64,000 nucleotides of DNA from Pseudomonas sp. GM49 (GCF_000282355.1 NZ_AKJL01000225.1:1-64000), one strand, 5' to 3'. Counted from the first letter of the stretch, positions 26,933-36,259 are shown. Notes: generated by a model from the letters alone, not told the origin. A program made the numbers and translations.

Positions 26933-28237
26933 ATGACGCAGACTTCCATCACTCGCAGCTGGGTTGCATCCGCCAACGGCCATGCTGATTTCCCACTGCA
27001 AAACCTGCCGTTGGGCGTGTTCAGCCTCAACGGCTCGGCACCGCGTAGCGGCGTGGCCATTGGCGAGCATATCTTTGATCTGCAAGCGGCCCTGGAGGCC
27101 GGGTTGTTCGATGGCGCCGCGAAGGCTGCTGTCGAGGCCACCCGTGGCGGCCAGTTGAATGCCTTCTTCGAACTGGGCCGCGAGGCCCGTGTGGCCCTGC
27201 GTGAACGCTTGCTGGAACTGTTCGCCGAAGGCAGCACCCTGCATGGCAAGATCGAAGCCCAGGGTGCGAAACTGCTGCCACTGGCGGCGGATTGCGAGAT
27301 GCACCTGCCGGCGAAAATCAATGATTACACCGACTTCTACGTCGGTATCGAGCACGCGCAGAACGTCGGCAAGCTGTTCCGTCCCGACAACCCGCTGCTG
27401 CCGAACTACAAGTACGTGCCAATCGGCTACCACGGTCGCGCATCGACCATTCGCCCGTCCGGTACCGATGTACGCCGTCCGAAAGGCCAGACCTTGCCGG
27501 CCGGTCAAACCGAGCCGACCTTTGGTCCTTGTGCACGCCTGGACTACGAACTGGAACTGGGTATCTGGATCGGCCAGGGCAACGACATGGGCGACTCGAT
27601 TGCCATTGGCGACGCCGCTGATCACATCGCCGGCTTCTGCCTGCTCAATGACTGGTCGGCACGGGACATCCAGGCCTGGGAATACCAGCCGCTGGGACCA
27701 TTCCTGTCGAAAAGCTTCATCACCAGCATCTCGCCGTGGGTTGTTACCGCCGAGGCGCTGGAGCCATTCCGTCGCGCCCAGCCTGCGCGTCCGCAAGGCG
27801 ATCCGCAGCCGCTGCCGTACCTGCTCGACAAGCGCGATCAGGCCGCTGGCGGGTTCGACATCGAACTGGAAGTGTTGCTGCTCACCGAAGCCATGCGTGA
27901 ACAGAACCTGCCAGCCCATCGCCTGACCTTGAGCAACACCCGGCACATGTACTGGACCGTGGCGCAAATGGTCGCGCACCACAGCGTCAATGGTTGCCAA
28001 TTGCAGGCCGGTGATCTGTTTGGCTCGGGCACGTTGTCGGGCCCTGAGAGCGGTCAGTTCGGCAGCCTGCTGGAAATTACCGAGGGTGGTAAAAAACCGA
28101 TCGAACTGGCGTCGGGCGAAGTGCGTAAATTCCTTGAGGACGGTGACGAAATCATCCTGCGCGGCCGTTGCCGTCGTGACGGTTTCGCTTCCATCGGATT
28201 CGGTGAGTGCCGCGGCAAAGTGCTGCCGGCGCGTTAA
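26933..28237 (+). CDS. fahA: Fumarylacetoacetase
   Basis: This 434-residue metal-dependent enzyme (hmgB in P. putida) splits fumarylacetoacetate to fumarate and acetoacetate, the last step of the pathway. Family motifs present: DFYVGIEHAQNVGKLFRP, YVPIGYHGRAS, metal-binding LDYELELGIWIG, and NDWSARDIQAWEYQPLGPF. The intergenic gap is 3 bp from hmgA and 12 bp to maiA, a tight three-gene operon. Confidence 0.96.
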   Translation: MTQTSITRSWVASANGHADFPLQNLPLGVFSLNGSAPRSGVAIGEHIFDLQAALEAGLFDGAAKAAVEATRGGQLNAFFELGREARVALRERLLELFAEGSTLHGKIEAQGAKLLPLAADCEMHLPAKINDYTDFYVGIEHAQNVGKLFRPDNPLLPNYKYVPIGYHGRASTIRPSGTDVRRPKGQTLPAGQTEPTFGPCARLDYELELGIWIGQGNDMGDSIAIGDAADHIAGFCLLNDWSARDIQAWEYQPLGPFLSKSFITSISPWVVTAEALEPFRRAQPARPQGDPQPLPYLLDKRDQAAGGFDIELEVLLLTEAMREQNLPAHRLTLSNTRHMYWTVAQMVAHHSVNGCQLQAGDLFGSGTLSGPESGQFGSLLEITEGGKKPIELASGEVRKFLEDGDEIILRGRCRRDGFASIGFGECRGKVLPAR

Positions 28238-28249
28238 CAGGAGCGGGGC

Positions 28250-28885
28250 ATGGAACTCTATACCTACTACCGATCGACTTCGTCGTACCGGGTGCGTATC
28301 GCATTGGCGCTCAAGGGCCTGGATTATCAGTCCTTGCCGGTCAACCTGATCGCACCGCAGGGGGGCGAGCATCGGCAGCCGCCTTATCTGAGCGTCAACC
28401 CGCAAGGCCGGGTGCCGGCCTTGCGCACTGATGAAGGCGAGTTGCTGATCCAGTCTCCCGCCATCATCGAATACCTGGAGGAACGTTATCCACAGGTGCC
28501 ACTGCTGTCCAGGGACCTCGCCACCCGCGCCCATGAACGCGGTGTGTCGGCAGTGATCGGCTGCGATGTGCACCCGTTGCATAACGTCAGCGTGCTCAAT
28601 CGTCTGCGCCAGTTGGGCCACGACGAACCGCAAGTGGTGGAGTGGATCGGTCACTGGGTCGGCCAGGGGTTGGCCACGGTGGAGCAGTTGATCGGTGATG
28701 ACGGTTACTGTTTCGGCCCCGAACCAGGGCTGGCGGACGTCTACCTGATCCCGCAGTTGTATGCGGCCGAGCGCTTCAATGTTTCCCTTGAGGCTTACCC
28801 GCGGATTCGTCGAGTGGCGGCGTTGGCGGCAACGCATCCGGCGTTCATCAAGGCGCATCCGGCGAACCAGCCAGACACGCCTTGA
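28250..28885 (+). CDS. maiA: Maleylacetoacetate isomerase (zeta-class GST fold)
   Basis: This 211-residue protein (hmgC) uses glutathione to isomerise maleylacetoacetate to fumarylacetoacetate. The N-terminal zeta motif is YYRSTSSYRVRIALALKG, with the Ser-Ser pair and Arg; LIQSPAIIEYLEERYP is the glutathione site, and the C-terminal helical domain carries VSVLNRLRQLG and CFGPEPGLADVYLIPQ. GGAG precedes ATG 28250. It is the last gene of the hmg operon; a REP block follows. Confidence 0.95.
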   Translation: MELYTYYRSTSSYRVRIALALKGLDYQSLPVNLIAPQGGEHRQPPYLSVNPQGRVPALRTDEGELLIQSPAIIEYLEERYPQVPLLSRDLATRAHERGVSAVIGCDVHPLHNVSVLNRLRQLGHDEPQVVEWIGHWVGQGLATVEQLIGDDGYCFGPEPGLADVYLIPQLYAAERFNVSLEAYPRIRRVAALAATHPAFIKAHPANQPDTP

Positions 28886-28903
28886 TGCCTCACACCGTTC
28901 CAA

Positions 28904-29141
28904 TGTGGGGGCGAGCTTGCTCGCGAAGAAGGCGTGTCAGTCAACAATAATGTGGCTGACACACCGATTTCGCGAGCAAGTCGGACCGCCGCACCGCCGC
29001 TCCCACAGGCTTCGGTGGTGTATACAAATGCTCGCCACAGCGCAAAACAAAGGTGGGAGCGAGCCTGCTCGCGATAGCGGTCTGGCAATCACTTCATTGG
29101 TGGCTGACACACCGATTTCGCGAGCAAGCTCGCTCCTACAG
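28904..29141. repeat. Two consecutive REPINs (5 and 6), one chimeric
   Basis: REPIN 28904-29009 and REPIN 29051-29141 lie back to back and share an internal segment containing GTGGCTGACACACCGATTTC. The right arm of the first (28968-29009) is a variant in which GTCGGACCGCCGCACC replaces the end of the normal palindrome. Confidence 0.9.
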
Positions 29142-29153
29142 GGGGGGCAGTGA

Positions 29154-29957
29154 TCAGTGAACGATGGCGTTCGGCGGCAAATGCCCCAGCCGCTCCGTCA
29201 GGCGAATCCGCTGGATTGGGTCGTCGCTGAGCAGCAGCGCATGCTCCAGGTCAAAACGTTCGGCATTCGGACATTCCAGTCGTTGATACAGGCTGGCCCG
29301 GGACAGATAGTCTGTGGCACTGGCGTTGCCCAGTTCCAGGACGCGATCGGCGTCGATCAAGGCATTGATGACATCGTCGTGGGACAGGTACAACTGGCGC
29401 AGGTTGCGCGACAGCCGTTGAAGCATCTGCACCGGTTCAGCGGTCTCCAGGTGCTCGGCGCCGAGCTTGATGTTCGGGCCGTACTGGCGGTTCAGTAATT
29501 CCCGGCAATCGTTCGGATAAAGGCGACGGCCGCCGCAGGGGTCGAGCAAATGATCGGCGCCCGGCACCCGCAGCAGGAAATGTCCGGGGAAGTTGACCCC
29601 GACCATGGGAATCTCCAGGCCCCTGGCCAACTCCAGTGCAATCAGCCCCAGCGTCAAGGGTTGCCCTCGCCGGAGTTCCAGAACCTTGTCAAGCAGTGCC
29701 ACTTGCGGGCGCAATGGCGTGAAATCGTCCTGGGCAAAACCAAGGTCGTTCATGCGCCGCAGCAACGGCTGGGCCAGTTCACTGACCGGTAACATCGGCA
29801 AGCCACCACTGACCCGTTGTTGCAACGTCTGGAAATCGGCCAGCAGTGCTTGCGGGTTCACCTCGCTGTCGTGCTCGACCGCAATCCACAGTGCCGCCTC
29901 GAACAGCGCGGGCGGTGAACGTTGCAGGCAGGCGAAAAACGATTGGCGCGGGGTCAT
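29154..29957 (-). CDS. SirB1-family transglutaminase-like/TPR protein
   Basis: This 267-residue protein resembles the SirB1/YchA family: an N-terminal helical region, a transglutaminase-like core (GQPLTLGLIALELARGLEIP, then NFPGHFLLRVPGADHLLDPCGGRRL) and C-terminal TPR-like repeats. The usual catalytic Cys of transglutaminases is not apparent, as in other SirB1 proteins. ATG 29957 (MTPRQSFFACL) is chosen over 30017. Function is unknown; it stands alone between a REP block and the dehydrogenase gene. Confidence 0.78.
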   Translation of the reverse strand: MTPRQSFFACLQRSPPALFEAALWIAVEHDSEVNPQALLADFQTLQQRVSGGLPMLPVSELAQPLLRRMNDLGFAQDDFTPLRPQVALLDKVLELRRGQPLTLGLIALELARGLEIPMVGVNFPGHFLLRVPGADHLLDPCGGRRLYPNDCRELLNRQYGPNIKLGAEHLETAEPVQMLQRLSRNLRQLYLSHDDVINALIDADRVLELGNASATDYLSRASLYQRLECPNAERFDLEHALLLSDDPIQRIRLTERLGHLPPNAIVH

Positions 29958-30140
29958 CAGAATCTCCGGGCAATGCCTCGTTTTAGCCCCCTCTCCGGCA
30001 TTCGTCCAGTGCCGCACCAGGGCGAATACAGGTTATTTCCGAAAGCTAGCATGGAGGCCGTGCTTATTCCTGTGCGCTTCTGCATTTTTTGGGCGCAAGC
30101 CTATACTGGCGACTACAAGAAGTGATTCGGGAGCCTTACG

Positions 30141-31160
30141 ATGTTCGCTCTCATGCAAAGCACTCGCCTTGAATCGCTGCATCTGAGCGTTGACTCGGTC
30201 ACCGGGTTGAAGGCGGTCATTGCCATTCATAACAGCCGGCTGGGGCCCGCCCTGGGTGGTTGTCGTTACCTTGCCTACCCCAGCGACGAGTCCGCGGTCG
30301 AGGACGCTGTGCGCCTGGCCCAGGGCATGAGCTACAAGGCAGCGCTGGCCGGCCTGGCCCAGGGCGGCGGCGTAGCGGTGATCGTGCGCCCGGCCCATGT
30401 GGAAAACCGTGCAGCGCTATTTGAAGCCTTCGGACGCTGCATCGAACAGCTCGAAGGCCGTTACATCACCGCCATCGACAGCGGCACTTCAGTGGCGGAC
30501 ATGGATTGCATCGCCCAGCAGACCCAGCACGTCACCAGCACCACCTCGGCGGGCGATCCCGCGCCACACGCGGCGATGGGCGTGTTCACCGGCATTCGCG
30601 CCACTGCGATGGCGCGACTGGGCAGCGATAACCTCGAAGGCCTGCGCGTTGCCATTCAAGGCCTGGGCAATGTCGGTTATGCCCTGGCAGAACAGTTGCA
30701 CGCCGCCGGTGCCGAACTGCTGGTCAGCGACATCGATCACGGCAAGGTGCAACTGGCCATGGAGCAACTCGGTGCGCACCCGATTGCCAACGACGCGCTG
30801 CTCAGCACACCTTGCGACATCCTCGCGCCCTGCGGGCTGGGCGGTGTACTCAACAGCCATACCGTGGCGCAATTGCGCTGCTCGGCGGTGGCCGGTTCGG
30901 CGAACAATCAGTTGACGCATCTGGACGTCGCCGACCAACTGGAGCGGCGGGGCATCCTGTACGCACCGGATTACGTGATCAACGCCGGTGGGCTGATTTA
31001 CGTGTCGCTCAAGCACCGCGGCGAAGAACTGCCGACCATCACCGCACATCTGTCGAAAATCAGCTCGCGCCTGACCGAAGTGTTCGCCCACGCCCAGGCG
31101 GAAAAACGCTCCCCCGCACGGGTGGCCGACGAGTTGGCGGAGAAAGTGTTGTACCGGTGA
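30141..31160 (+). CDS. Leu/Phe/Val dehydrogenase homologue lacking the catalytic lysine
   Basis: This 339-residue member of the Glu/Leu/Phe/Val dehydrogenase family has LGPALGGCRYL, substrate-binding QGMSYKAALAG (K66) and an NAD fold IQGLGNVGYALAEQL near 175. Active leucine and phenylalanine dehydrogenases have GGGKAV 12 residues after the first lysine; here the codon 30372-30374 (GTA) gives Val78 in GGGVAVIV. Leucine dehydrogenase activity is therefore doubtful unless another residue compensates. Other fold residues are intact, so it is not an obvious pseudogene. Known members oxidatively deaminate branched-chain or aromatic amino acids. Confidence 0.8.
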   Translation: MFALMQSTRLESLHLSVDSVTGLKAVIAIHNSRLGPALGGCRYLAYPSDESAVEDAVRLAQGMSYKAALAGLAQGGGVAVIVRPAHVENRAALFEAFGRCIEQLEGRYITAIDSGTSVADMDCIAQQTQHVTSTTSAGDPAPHAAMGVFTGIRATAMARLGSDNLEGLRVAIQGLGNVGYALAEQLHAAGAELLVSDIDHGKVQLAMEQLGAHPIANDALLSTPCDILAPCGLGGVLNSHTVAQLRCSAVAGSANNQLTHLDVADQLERRGILYAPDYVINAGGLIYVSLKHRGEELPTITAHLSKISSRLTEVFAHAQAEKRSPARVADELAEKVLYR

Positions 31161-31186
31161 ATCAGGCATGAGTTTTCCACAGGCAT

Positions 31187-31219
31187 GAAAAAGGCCCTGA
31201 GCCATTCGACTCAGGGCCT
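31187..31219 (-). terminator. yebG terminator
   Basis: Stem AGGCCCTGAG/CTCAGGGCCT with an 8-base loop; on the reverse strand it ends in a run of T. It lies 18 bp past the yebG stop and may also stop the convergent dehydrogenase transcript. Confidence 0.85.
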
Positions 31220-31237
31220 GTTCAATTTGGGCTTTGC

Positions 31238-31588
31238 TTACTTGGCGGCTTTGGGGACCTTGGCAGGCTTGGCCGGGGTGATCGGCTCAGCGGCTTCAAC
31301 GACCTCGACCGTTGCAACCGGTTCTGCGACTTCAAACGGTGCGCTGAGCAGTTCGGACAGGGCGTCCGGCTGGCTCTTGAACGCCTTGGCGAACACATCG
31401 CGATTCTTCGCCATGTAGATCCCGGCTTCTTCCACTTGCTGCTCGGTCAGCGACGGAACGGCTTTCTGCAACACTTCAGCCAGCAATTCGGCCAGTTCGA
31501 GCATTTTGTCATGACGGTCAGCTTCGGCTTTATCCATGAACAAGCGCTCCAGATCTCGGCTGCTGCGGTATACCACTTCGACGGCCAT
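31238..31588 (-). CDS. yebG: YebG-family SOS-induced protein
   Basis: This 116-residue protein matches the YebG family in residues 1-75 (MAVEVVYRSSRDLERLFMDK, KMLELAELLAEVLQKAVPSL, EQQVEEAGIYMAKNRDVFAKAF), followed by a low-complexity Ala/Pro/Lys tail that is longer than in E. coli. YebG is a small DNA-damage-inducible protein of unknown function. A consensus LexA box lies 44 bp upstream (31632-31647), supporting the assignment. Confidence 0.9.
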   Translation of the reverse strand: MAVEVVYRSSRDLERLFMDKAEADRHDKMLELAELLAEVLQKAVPSLTEQQVEEAGIYMAKNRDVFAKAFKSQPDALSELLSAPFEVAEPVATVEVVEAAEPITPAKPAKVPKAAK

Positions 31589-31631
31589 TCACCACCTCAC
31601 ATGCCTTCACATTGGTTGTCGGTTTCGACTA

Positions 31632-31647
31632 CTGTATCTATATACAG
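31632..31647 (-). promoter_or_regulatory. LexA (SOS) box of yebG
   Basis: CTGTATCTATATACAG fits the CTG-N10-CAG LexA consensus with full CTGT/ACAG ends, 44 bp before the yebG start. Confidence 0.92.
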
Positions 31648-31865
31648 CGAAAAGGATAAGCGAATCCCTGCCTTTTGGGTAGTGGCTTTTTAATGTAGAC
31701 CGGTTTCGACATTTGTCAGGTGAGGCGCTGAGCAGGTGCGACCAAACGCCACGGCGCGCAATCCAGAGCGTCTCGCCATCATGTGCTGGCCTTTTTTCTG
31801 CATGCAGAAAAACCTTCACGTCCAACCCGCATCATCCGTTCGAACCGACCTAAGGAAGCAGCATC

Positions 31866-32366
31866 GTGAAAATCAACTGGGCCGAAAAATTGCGGCAGAA
31901 CGTCCATGAGCTGGCCGAGTCCCTGGGCAATCTGTTCGTTGAAACCTTTCACTACCTGGCGCTGTTCGCCATTGGTGCGGTGACCGCGTGGGCGGCGGTG
32001 ATGGAGTTTCTCGGAATGATCGAAGAGGGACACATCAAGATCGATGACATCTTGCTGCTGTTCATCTACCTGGAACTGGGGGCGATGGTCGGGATTTACT
32101 TCAAGACCAACCACATGCCCGTGCGCTTCCTGATCTACGTGGCGATCACCGCGCTGACGCGGCTGCTGATTTCCAACGTTTCGCACCACAACCCGCCGGA
32201 CCTGGGAATTATTTACCTGTGCGGCGGGATTCTGCTGCTGGCGTTTGCGATTCTGGTGGTGCGTTACGCTTCGTCGCAATTTCCTTCGGTGAAGATTGAA
32301 AACCCACACCGCAAAACAGGTGCGGGCTCCAGTGAACATCCGGAAGTAGAAAAGGGCGAGCTTTAA
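31866..32366 (+). CDS. psiE: PsiE-family phosphate-starvation-inducible membrane protein
   Basis: This 166-residue inner-membrane protein has four hydrophobic segments (about 25-48, 60-82, 88-106 and 113-135), with family features FIYLELGAMVGIYFKTNHMP and VRFLIYVAITALTRLLI. PsiE of E. coli is induced by phosphate starvation; its molecular role is unknown. No Pho box was recognised upstream. The stop overlaps the convergent DUF3509 gene by 4 bp. Confidence 0.82.
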   Translation: MKINWAEKLRQNVHELAESLGNLFVETFHYLALFAIGAVTAWAAVMEFLGMIEEGHIKIDDILLLFIYLELGAMVGIYFKTNHMPVRFLIYVAITALTRLLISNVSHHNPPDLGIIYLCGGILLLAFAILVVRYASSQFPSVKIENPHRKTGAGSSEHPEVEKGEL

Positions 32367-32680
32367 AGCCCCATGGCGGGTCGGGGCCGGCCGTTGGCGG
32401 GTGGTGGCGGCAGGCTGCGCGTGCCGTCATCGGTCATGGATTCGAGGATGGCCACGGCACTGTGGCCTTGTTCGATGGCAATGCCGAATTGAATGCTTTG
32501 AACCAGACGCTTGAGGCGTTGGGGGTCATTGCGTTGTTCGGCGCTGATCATGCGTTTGGCCACCACGCGGCCACTGTTGGAGAGGGTCAGCATGATGCTG
32601 CCGTCCAGTCCCTGAATGCTCAGGTTGATCTGATAATCCGCTGCAAAGGCATCGGTAATGAGCTGGAAAGGGTTGTCCAT
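32363..32680 (-). CDS. DUF3509 domain protein
   Basis: This 105-residue Pseudomonas-specific small protein has the DUF3509 pattern: MDNPFQLITDAFAADYQINL, QGLDGSIMLTLSNSGRVVAKR, and LVQSIQFGIAIEQG. A proline-rich tail follows residue 92. Function is unknown. The 310 bp upstream (32681-32990) contain a CCGACAA/TTGTCGG inverted repeat (32802-32817) and a REPIN, nothing else. Confidence 0.8.
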   Translation of the reverse strand: MDNPFQLITDAFAADYQINLSIQGLDGSIMLTLSNSGRVVAKRMISAEQRNDPQRLKRLVQSIQFGIAIEQGHSAVAILESMTDDGTRSLPPPPANGRPRPAMGL

Positions 32681-32831
32681 GATGCGTCACCGCCTGATTG
32701 AACGTGCAGTTGTTGACCGGCCGTGATCGGGTTGGTTCGCAATGTCAGACCACCGGCCATCTCGCCATCATTGTTCCAATCAGGATGTAGCAAGGGGCAT
32801 GCCGACAAAATTGTCGGACAAAAAACAGGTT

Positions 32832-32933
32832 CTGTAGGAGCGAGCTTGCTCGCGATGGTCGTCAACGATAATGCGTAAACCCAGACACCCCACGGTGCCT
32901 TTTGGTTTTTCGCGAGCAAGCTCGCTCCTACAG
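32832..32933. repeat. REPIN 7
   Basis: Inverted REP pair with CTGTAGGAGC/GCTCCTACAG ends and a loop like that of the 7936 element (both contain AACGATAATGCGTAAA-like or ACGATTACGCGTAAA sequence). Confidence 0.9.
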
Positions 32934-32990
32934 GGGGGCGCGTTTTCTGCACGTTTCAGGGCAATAAACCTCGACGTGCCTCCAAAGCGA

Positions 32991-34367
32991 TCAACATTCC
33001 ACCCAGTTCACCGCCAGTCCGCCCCGCGACGTCTCTTTGTACTTGTCGTGCATGTCCGCCCCAGTGTCGCGCATGGTGCGGATCACCCGGTCCAGGGAAA
33101 TGAAGTGTTTGCCGTCGCCGCGCAGGGCCATTTGCGTGGCGTTGATGGCCTTCACCGCTGCGATCGCATTGCGCTCGATACACGGCACTTGCACCAGTCC
33201 GCCAACCGGGTCGCAGGTGAGGCCGAGGTTGTGTTCCAGGCCGATTTCGGCAGCGTTTTCCAGCTGTTCCGGGGTGGCGCCAAGCACCTCTGCCAGGCCC
33301 GCGGCGGCCATGGCACAGGCGGAACCGACTTCGCCCTGGCAGCCGACTTCGGCCCCGGAGATCGAAGCGTTTTTCTTGCACAGGATGCCGACGGCAGCTG
33401 CGCCCAGGAAGAACGCGACCACATCGTCGTCAGACGCGTCGGCATTGAATTTCATGTAGTAGTGCAGTACCGCCGGAATGATCCCCGCCGCGCCGTTGGT
33501 CGGTGCCGTGACCATGCGCCCGCCGGCCGCGTTTTCTTCGTTCACGGCAAGGGCGTACAGGTTGACCCATTCCATCGCTGACAACGTGGAGGTGATGACA
33601 TTCGGCTTGCCGATTTCCTGCAGGCTGCGATGCAGTTTCGCAGCTCGACGCGGAACATTCAGCCCGCCGGGCAGAATGCCTTCGTGGCGCAAGCCCTGTT
33701 CGACGCATTCGCGCATCACCGACCAGATATGCAACAGGCCCTCGCGGATCTGCGCGTCAGTGCGCCATGCCCGTTCGTTGGCCATCATCAGTTCGCCCAC
33801 CCGCAGCCCGTGCTCGTTGCAGAGTTTGAGCAGTTCGGCGGCACTGGAAAAGTCGTAAGGCAGCACCACATCGCCGGTCGGTGCGATCCCGGATTCGGCT
33901 TCGGCCGCTTCGATGATGAAACCGCCGCCCACCGAGTAATAGGTTTGCTCGAACAGTTCGCCGGTTTCACCGAAGGCTGTCAGGGACATGGCATTGGGGT
34001 GGTAGGGCAGACTCTCGTTGAGCAGCAGGAGATCGCGTTGCCAGTCGAAGGCAATGTCGGCAATGCCTGCCAGAGGCAACTGACCGGTTTCGCGCAGGGT
34101 GTTGATTCGGCTGTCAATGGTAGTGGGGTCGATGCTGTCGGGCCATTCGCCCATCAGACCCATGACGCAGGCACGGTCCGTTGCGTGGCCGACGCCGGTC
34201 GCCGAAAGAGAACCGTAAAGGCGAATCTCCACTCGTCGCACGTCAGCCAGAAAACCCTGTTCGACCAACTGCCGGGCAAAGGTCGCGGCGGCGCGCATCG
34301 GACCGACGGTATGGGAGCTGGACGGGCCGATGCCGACTTTGAAGAGATCGAAAACGCTGATAGCCAT
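32991..34367 (-). CDS. sdaA: L-serine ammonia-lyase (Fe-S)
   Basis: This 458-residue single-chain iron-sulfur serine dehydratase makes pyruvate and ammonia from L-serine. [20 protein letters not shown] is the N-terminal signature, and the [4Fe-4S] cysteines are in the C-terminal domain ([20 protein letters not shown], then [16 protein letters not shown]). ATG 34367 ([11 protein letters not shown]) is chosen over 34427. It is divergent from a GcvA-like LysR gene that probably regulates it. Confidence 0.94.
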   Translation of the reverse strand: MAISVFDLFKVGIGPSSSHTVGPMRAAATFARQLVEQGFLADVRRVEIRLYGSLSATGVGHATDRACVMGLMGEWPDSIDPTTIDSRINTLRETGQLPLAGIADIAFDWQRDLLLLNESLPYHPNAMSLTAFGETGELFEQTYYSVGGGFIIEAAEAESGIAPTGDVVLPYDFSSAAELLKLCNEHGLRVGELMMANERAWRTDAQIREGLLHIWSVMRECVEQGLRHEGILPGGLNVPRRAAKLHRSLQEIGKPNVITSTLSAMEWVNLYALAVNEENAAGGRMVTAPTNGAAGIIPAVLHYYMKFNADASDDDVVAFFLGAAAVGILCKKNASISGAEVGCQGEVGSACAMAAAGLAEVLGATPEQLENAAEIGLEHNLGLTCDPVGGLVQVPCIERNAIAAVKAINATQMALRGDGKHFISLDRVIRTMRDTGADMHDKYKETSRGGLAVNWVEC

Positions 34368-34502
34368 GCTAAAGCCTGTACATGCAATGGAAGGGAAATC
34401 GCCGCCATTTTTGTAGGACAAGCGCAATGTCGGCGATACTGCCCGTCAAGGTCCTACGTGACCAACGAAAATTCCTAAGACATCCTTTAGCGGGACTAAA
34501 CG

Positions 34503-35450
34503 ATGAGTCGTCAATTGCACGGCCAGACATACGTCTGGCTGAACGTGTTTGCCTGTGCCGCGCGGCACCTGTCGTTCACCCGATGCGCCGAAGAACTGCA
34601 CATCACACCGGGCGCCGTCAGCCAGCAGATTCGCCAGTTGGAAGAACGCCTGGGCTTTCGCCTGTTTCACCGCCGCGCCCGCGGAGTGGAACTGAGCGCT
34701 GAGGGCCAGCGCCTGGCCGTTACCGTCAACGAGGCTTTTGGCAGCATCGACGCCGAATTGAGGCGACTGGATGCAGGCATGATCAGCGGGATTCTGCGGG
34801 TGCGTTCGATTCCGTCATTCCTGAGCAAATGGCTGACGCCGCGCCTGCCGCGTTTGCAGCAGCGTTTTCCGGACATTCAGTTGCGTCTGGTGGCCGAGGA
34901 CAGCAGCGTGCCCTTGCATGAAGGTGACTTCGACCTGGCGATCGATCTGAATGACGGCAGCTACCCGGGGCTGTTATCCACAGCCTTGCTCGATGAACAG
35001 ATTTTTCCGGTGTGCGCGCCGAGCCTGTTGCGTGGTCGTCCGCCGCTGCACGGTCCGGCAGACCTGATGCACTTTCCCTTGCTGCACGACATCACCGCCT
35101 GGCGTGGCAGCTACGAGTACGCGGAATGGGAGTTTTATCTCAATGCCATCGGCTTCGAGGGGGCGGATGTGCGACGCGGGCATACCTTCAATCGCAACCA
35201 CCTGACGATCGAAGCGGCCATCGCCGGGATGGGGGTGGCGATTGCCCGACGAACGCTGCTCAACGATGAACTGGAGCGTGGGGCGTTGATCGTGCCTTTT
35301 GGTCTGGCGGTGCCTAACCACAAACGCTACATGCTGCTCTATGCACCGGGGGCGCTGAGCCATCCCGGCGTACGTGCGGTGCATGACTGGCTGGTGGAAG
35401 AAGCGGGGATTTTTCGCAGCTTGCACCCGTTGGGGGAGCGGCAAATGTGA
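34503..35450 (+). CDS. LysR-family regulator (GcvA/DsdC-like)
   Basis: This 315-residue regulator has a winged helix (residues 10-70: VWLNVFACAARHLSFTRCAE, then ITPGAVSQQIRQLEERLG) and a periplasmic-binding-protein-like effector domain (95-300). The GAVSQQIRQLEERLGFRLFHR recognition region is of the GcvA type. It is divergent from sdaA with 135 bp between, containing a GTAGGAC (34413-34419) / GTCCTAC (34451-34457) inverted repeat that could be part of its binding site. Serine or glycine sensing is inferred from the neighbour. Confidence 0.85.
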   Translation: MSRQLHGQTYVWLNVFACAARHLSFTRCAEELHITPGAVSQQIRQLEERLGFRLFHRRARGVELSAEGQRLAVTVNEAFGSIDAELRRLDAGMISGILRVRSIPSFLSKWLTPRLPRLQQRFPDIQLRLVAEDSSVPLHEGDFDLAIDLNDGSYPGLLSTALLDEQIFPVCAPSLLRGRPPLHGPADLMHFPLLHDITAWRGSYEYAEWEFYLNAIGFEGADVRRGHTFNRNHLTIEAAIAGMGVAIARRTLLNDELERGALIVPFGLAVPNHKRYMLLYAPGALSHPGVRAVHDWLVEEAGIFRSLHPLGERQM

Positions 35451-35664
35451 GCAAATATTACGTAAGAGCAGGGCGACCCAACTCCCGACCTTAACAGCGC
35501 TTTTACCGGTTGTCCGGCTTTTTTTGCGATTGAAAATTTATCTTTTTTAGGGGGTTGAATTGTTCAGCGTACAGACCGATTGTGTAACCAAGAGGTCACG
35601 GTGATGACGCCCAAGGGCTTAGCTGACCGGCCTCTCGCGAGCTAGCTGAAATAAGGGATGAACT

Positions 35665-36072
35665 ATGCAAATCCAAGTCAATAGCGATAACCATATTCAA
35701 GGCAGTAAACGACTGGAGGAGTGGGTACGTACGACCATTGAGAGCACGCTCGAACGCTACGAAGAGGACCTGACACGAGTCGAGGTTCACCTGCGGGACG
35801 AGAACGGCGACAAGCCGGGTCCCCACGACATGCGCTGCCAGCTGGAGGCGCGGCCAAAAGGCCATCAACCGGTTTCCGTCACTCATAAAGCCTCCACCAT
35901 GGAGCAGGCGATCGACGGAGCGGCCACCAAACTTGAACATGCGCTGGAGCATATGTTCGGCAAATTACGCGGCAAACGAGCCAATGTGGTGCCCATCGAG
36001 AGTGGCGCCCATGCCGACCAGCTGCTGGAAGAAGAGTTTCTGGAAAACGAACAGGCGGCGCTTAACGGCTGA
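35665..36072 (+). CDS. Ribosome hibernation factor, HPF/RaiA (S30AE) family
   Basis: This 135-residue protein has a beta-alpha-beta-beta-beta-alpha S30AE domain (1-110): MQIQVNSDNHIQGSKRLEEW, LTRVEVHLRDENGDKPG, MEQAIDGAATKLEHALEHMF. An acidic C-terminal tail follows. Family members bind the 30S decoding centre and help ribosomes idle under stress. It is not the rpoN-linked hpf, as no rpoN is adjacent. A strong terminator follows. The 214-bp leader contains AT-rich sequence and short inverted repeats. Confidence 0.85.
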   Translation: MQIQVNSDNHIQGSKRLEEWVRTTIESTLERYEEDLTRVEVHLRDENGDKPGPHDMRCQLEARPKGHQPVSVTHKASTMEQAIDGAATKLEHALEHMFGKLRGKRANVVPIESGAHADQLLEEEFLENEQAALNG

Positions 36073-36100
36073 CACCTGATTCACTTTTTACCTTCCCATG

Positions 36101-36131
36101 AAAACGGGCCTGCATTGCAGGCCCGTTTTCG
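36101..36131 (+). terminator. Terminator after the HPF-like gene
   Basis: A 13-bp stem starting AAAACGGGCCTGC with a 3-base loop and complementary arm ending in TTTT. Confidence 0.92.
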
Positions 36132-36240
36132 TTTCGGTGACTTTTGGATTCCGTGGCCATTGGCATGGCTGCGGGGACAGCCAGCTTTGCGGTGCAACCA
36201 ACGGGCGTAAGAGAGGGCTGCCCCCGATCCTTTTGCATAT

Positions 36241-36259
36241 GAGAATATTTATCATTAAT
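36241..36259. promoter_or_regulatory. Fur box upstream of the sigma factor gene
   Basis: GAGAATATTTATCATTAAT matches the 19-bp Fur consensus at about 13 positions. It lies 67 bp before the ECF sigma gene, in a locally AT-rich stretch. Confidence 0.65.

Noticed and set aside
25664..28903. 1079-codon open frame on the minus strand across hmgA-fahA-maiA
   Set aside because: It lies antisense to three clear enzymes, has low-complexity His/Gln/Arg-rich composition and no family features. It is a by-product of GC-rich codon bias.
28904..29141. Repeated palindromes that might suggest a CRISPR array
   Set aside because: Units are inverted pairs with irregular spacing and no constant-length spacers, and no cas genes are present. 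They are REPINs.
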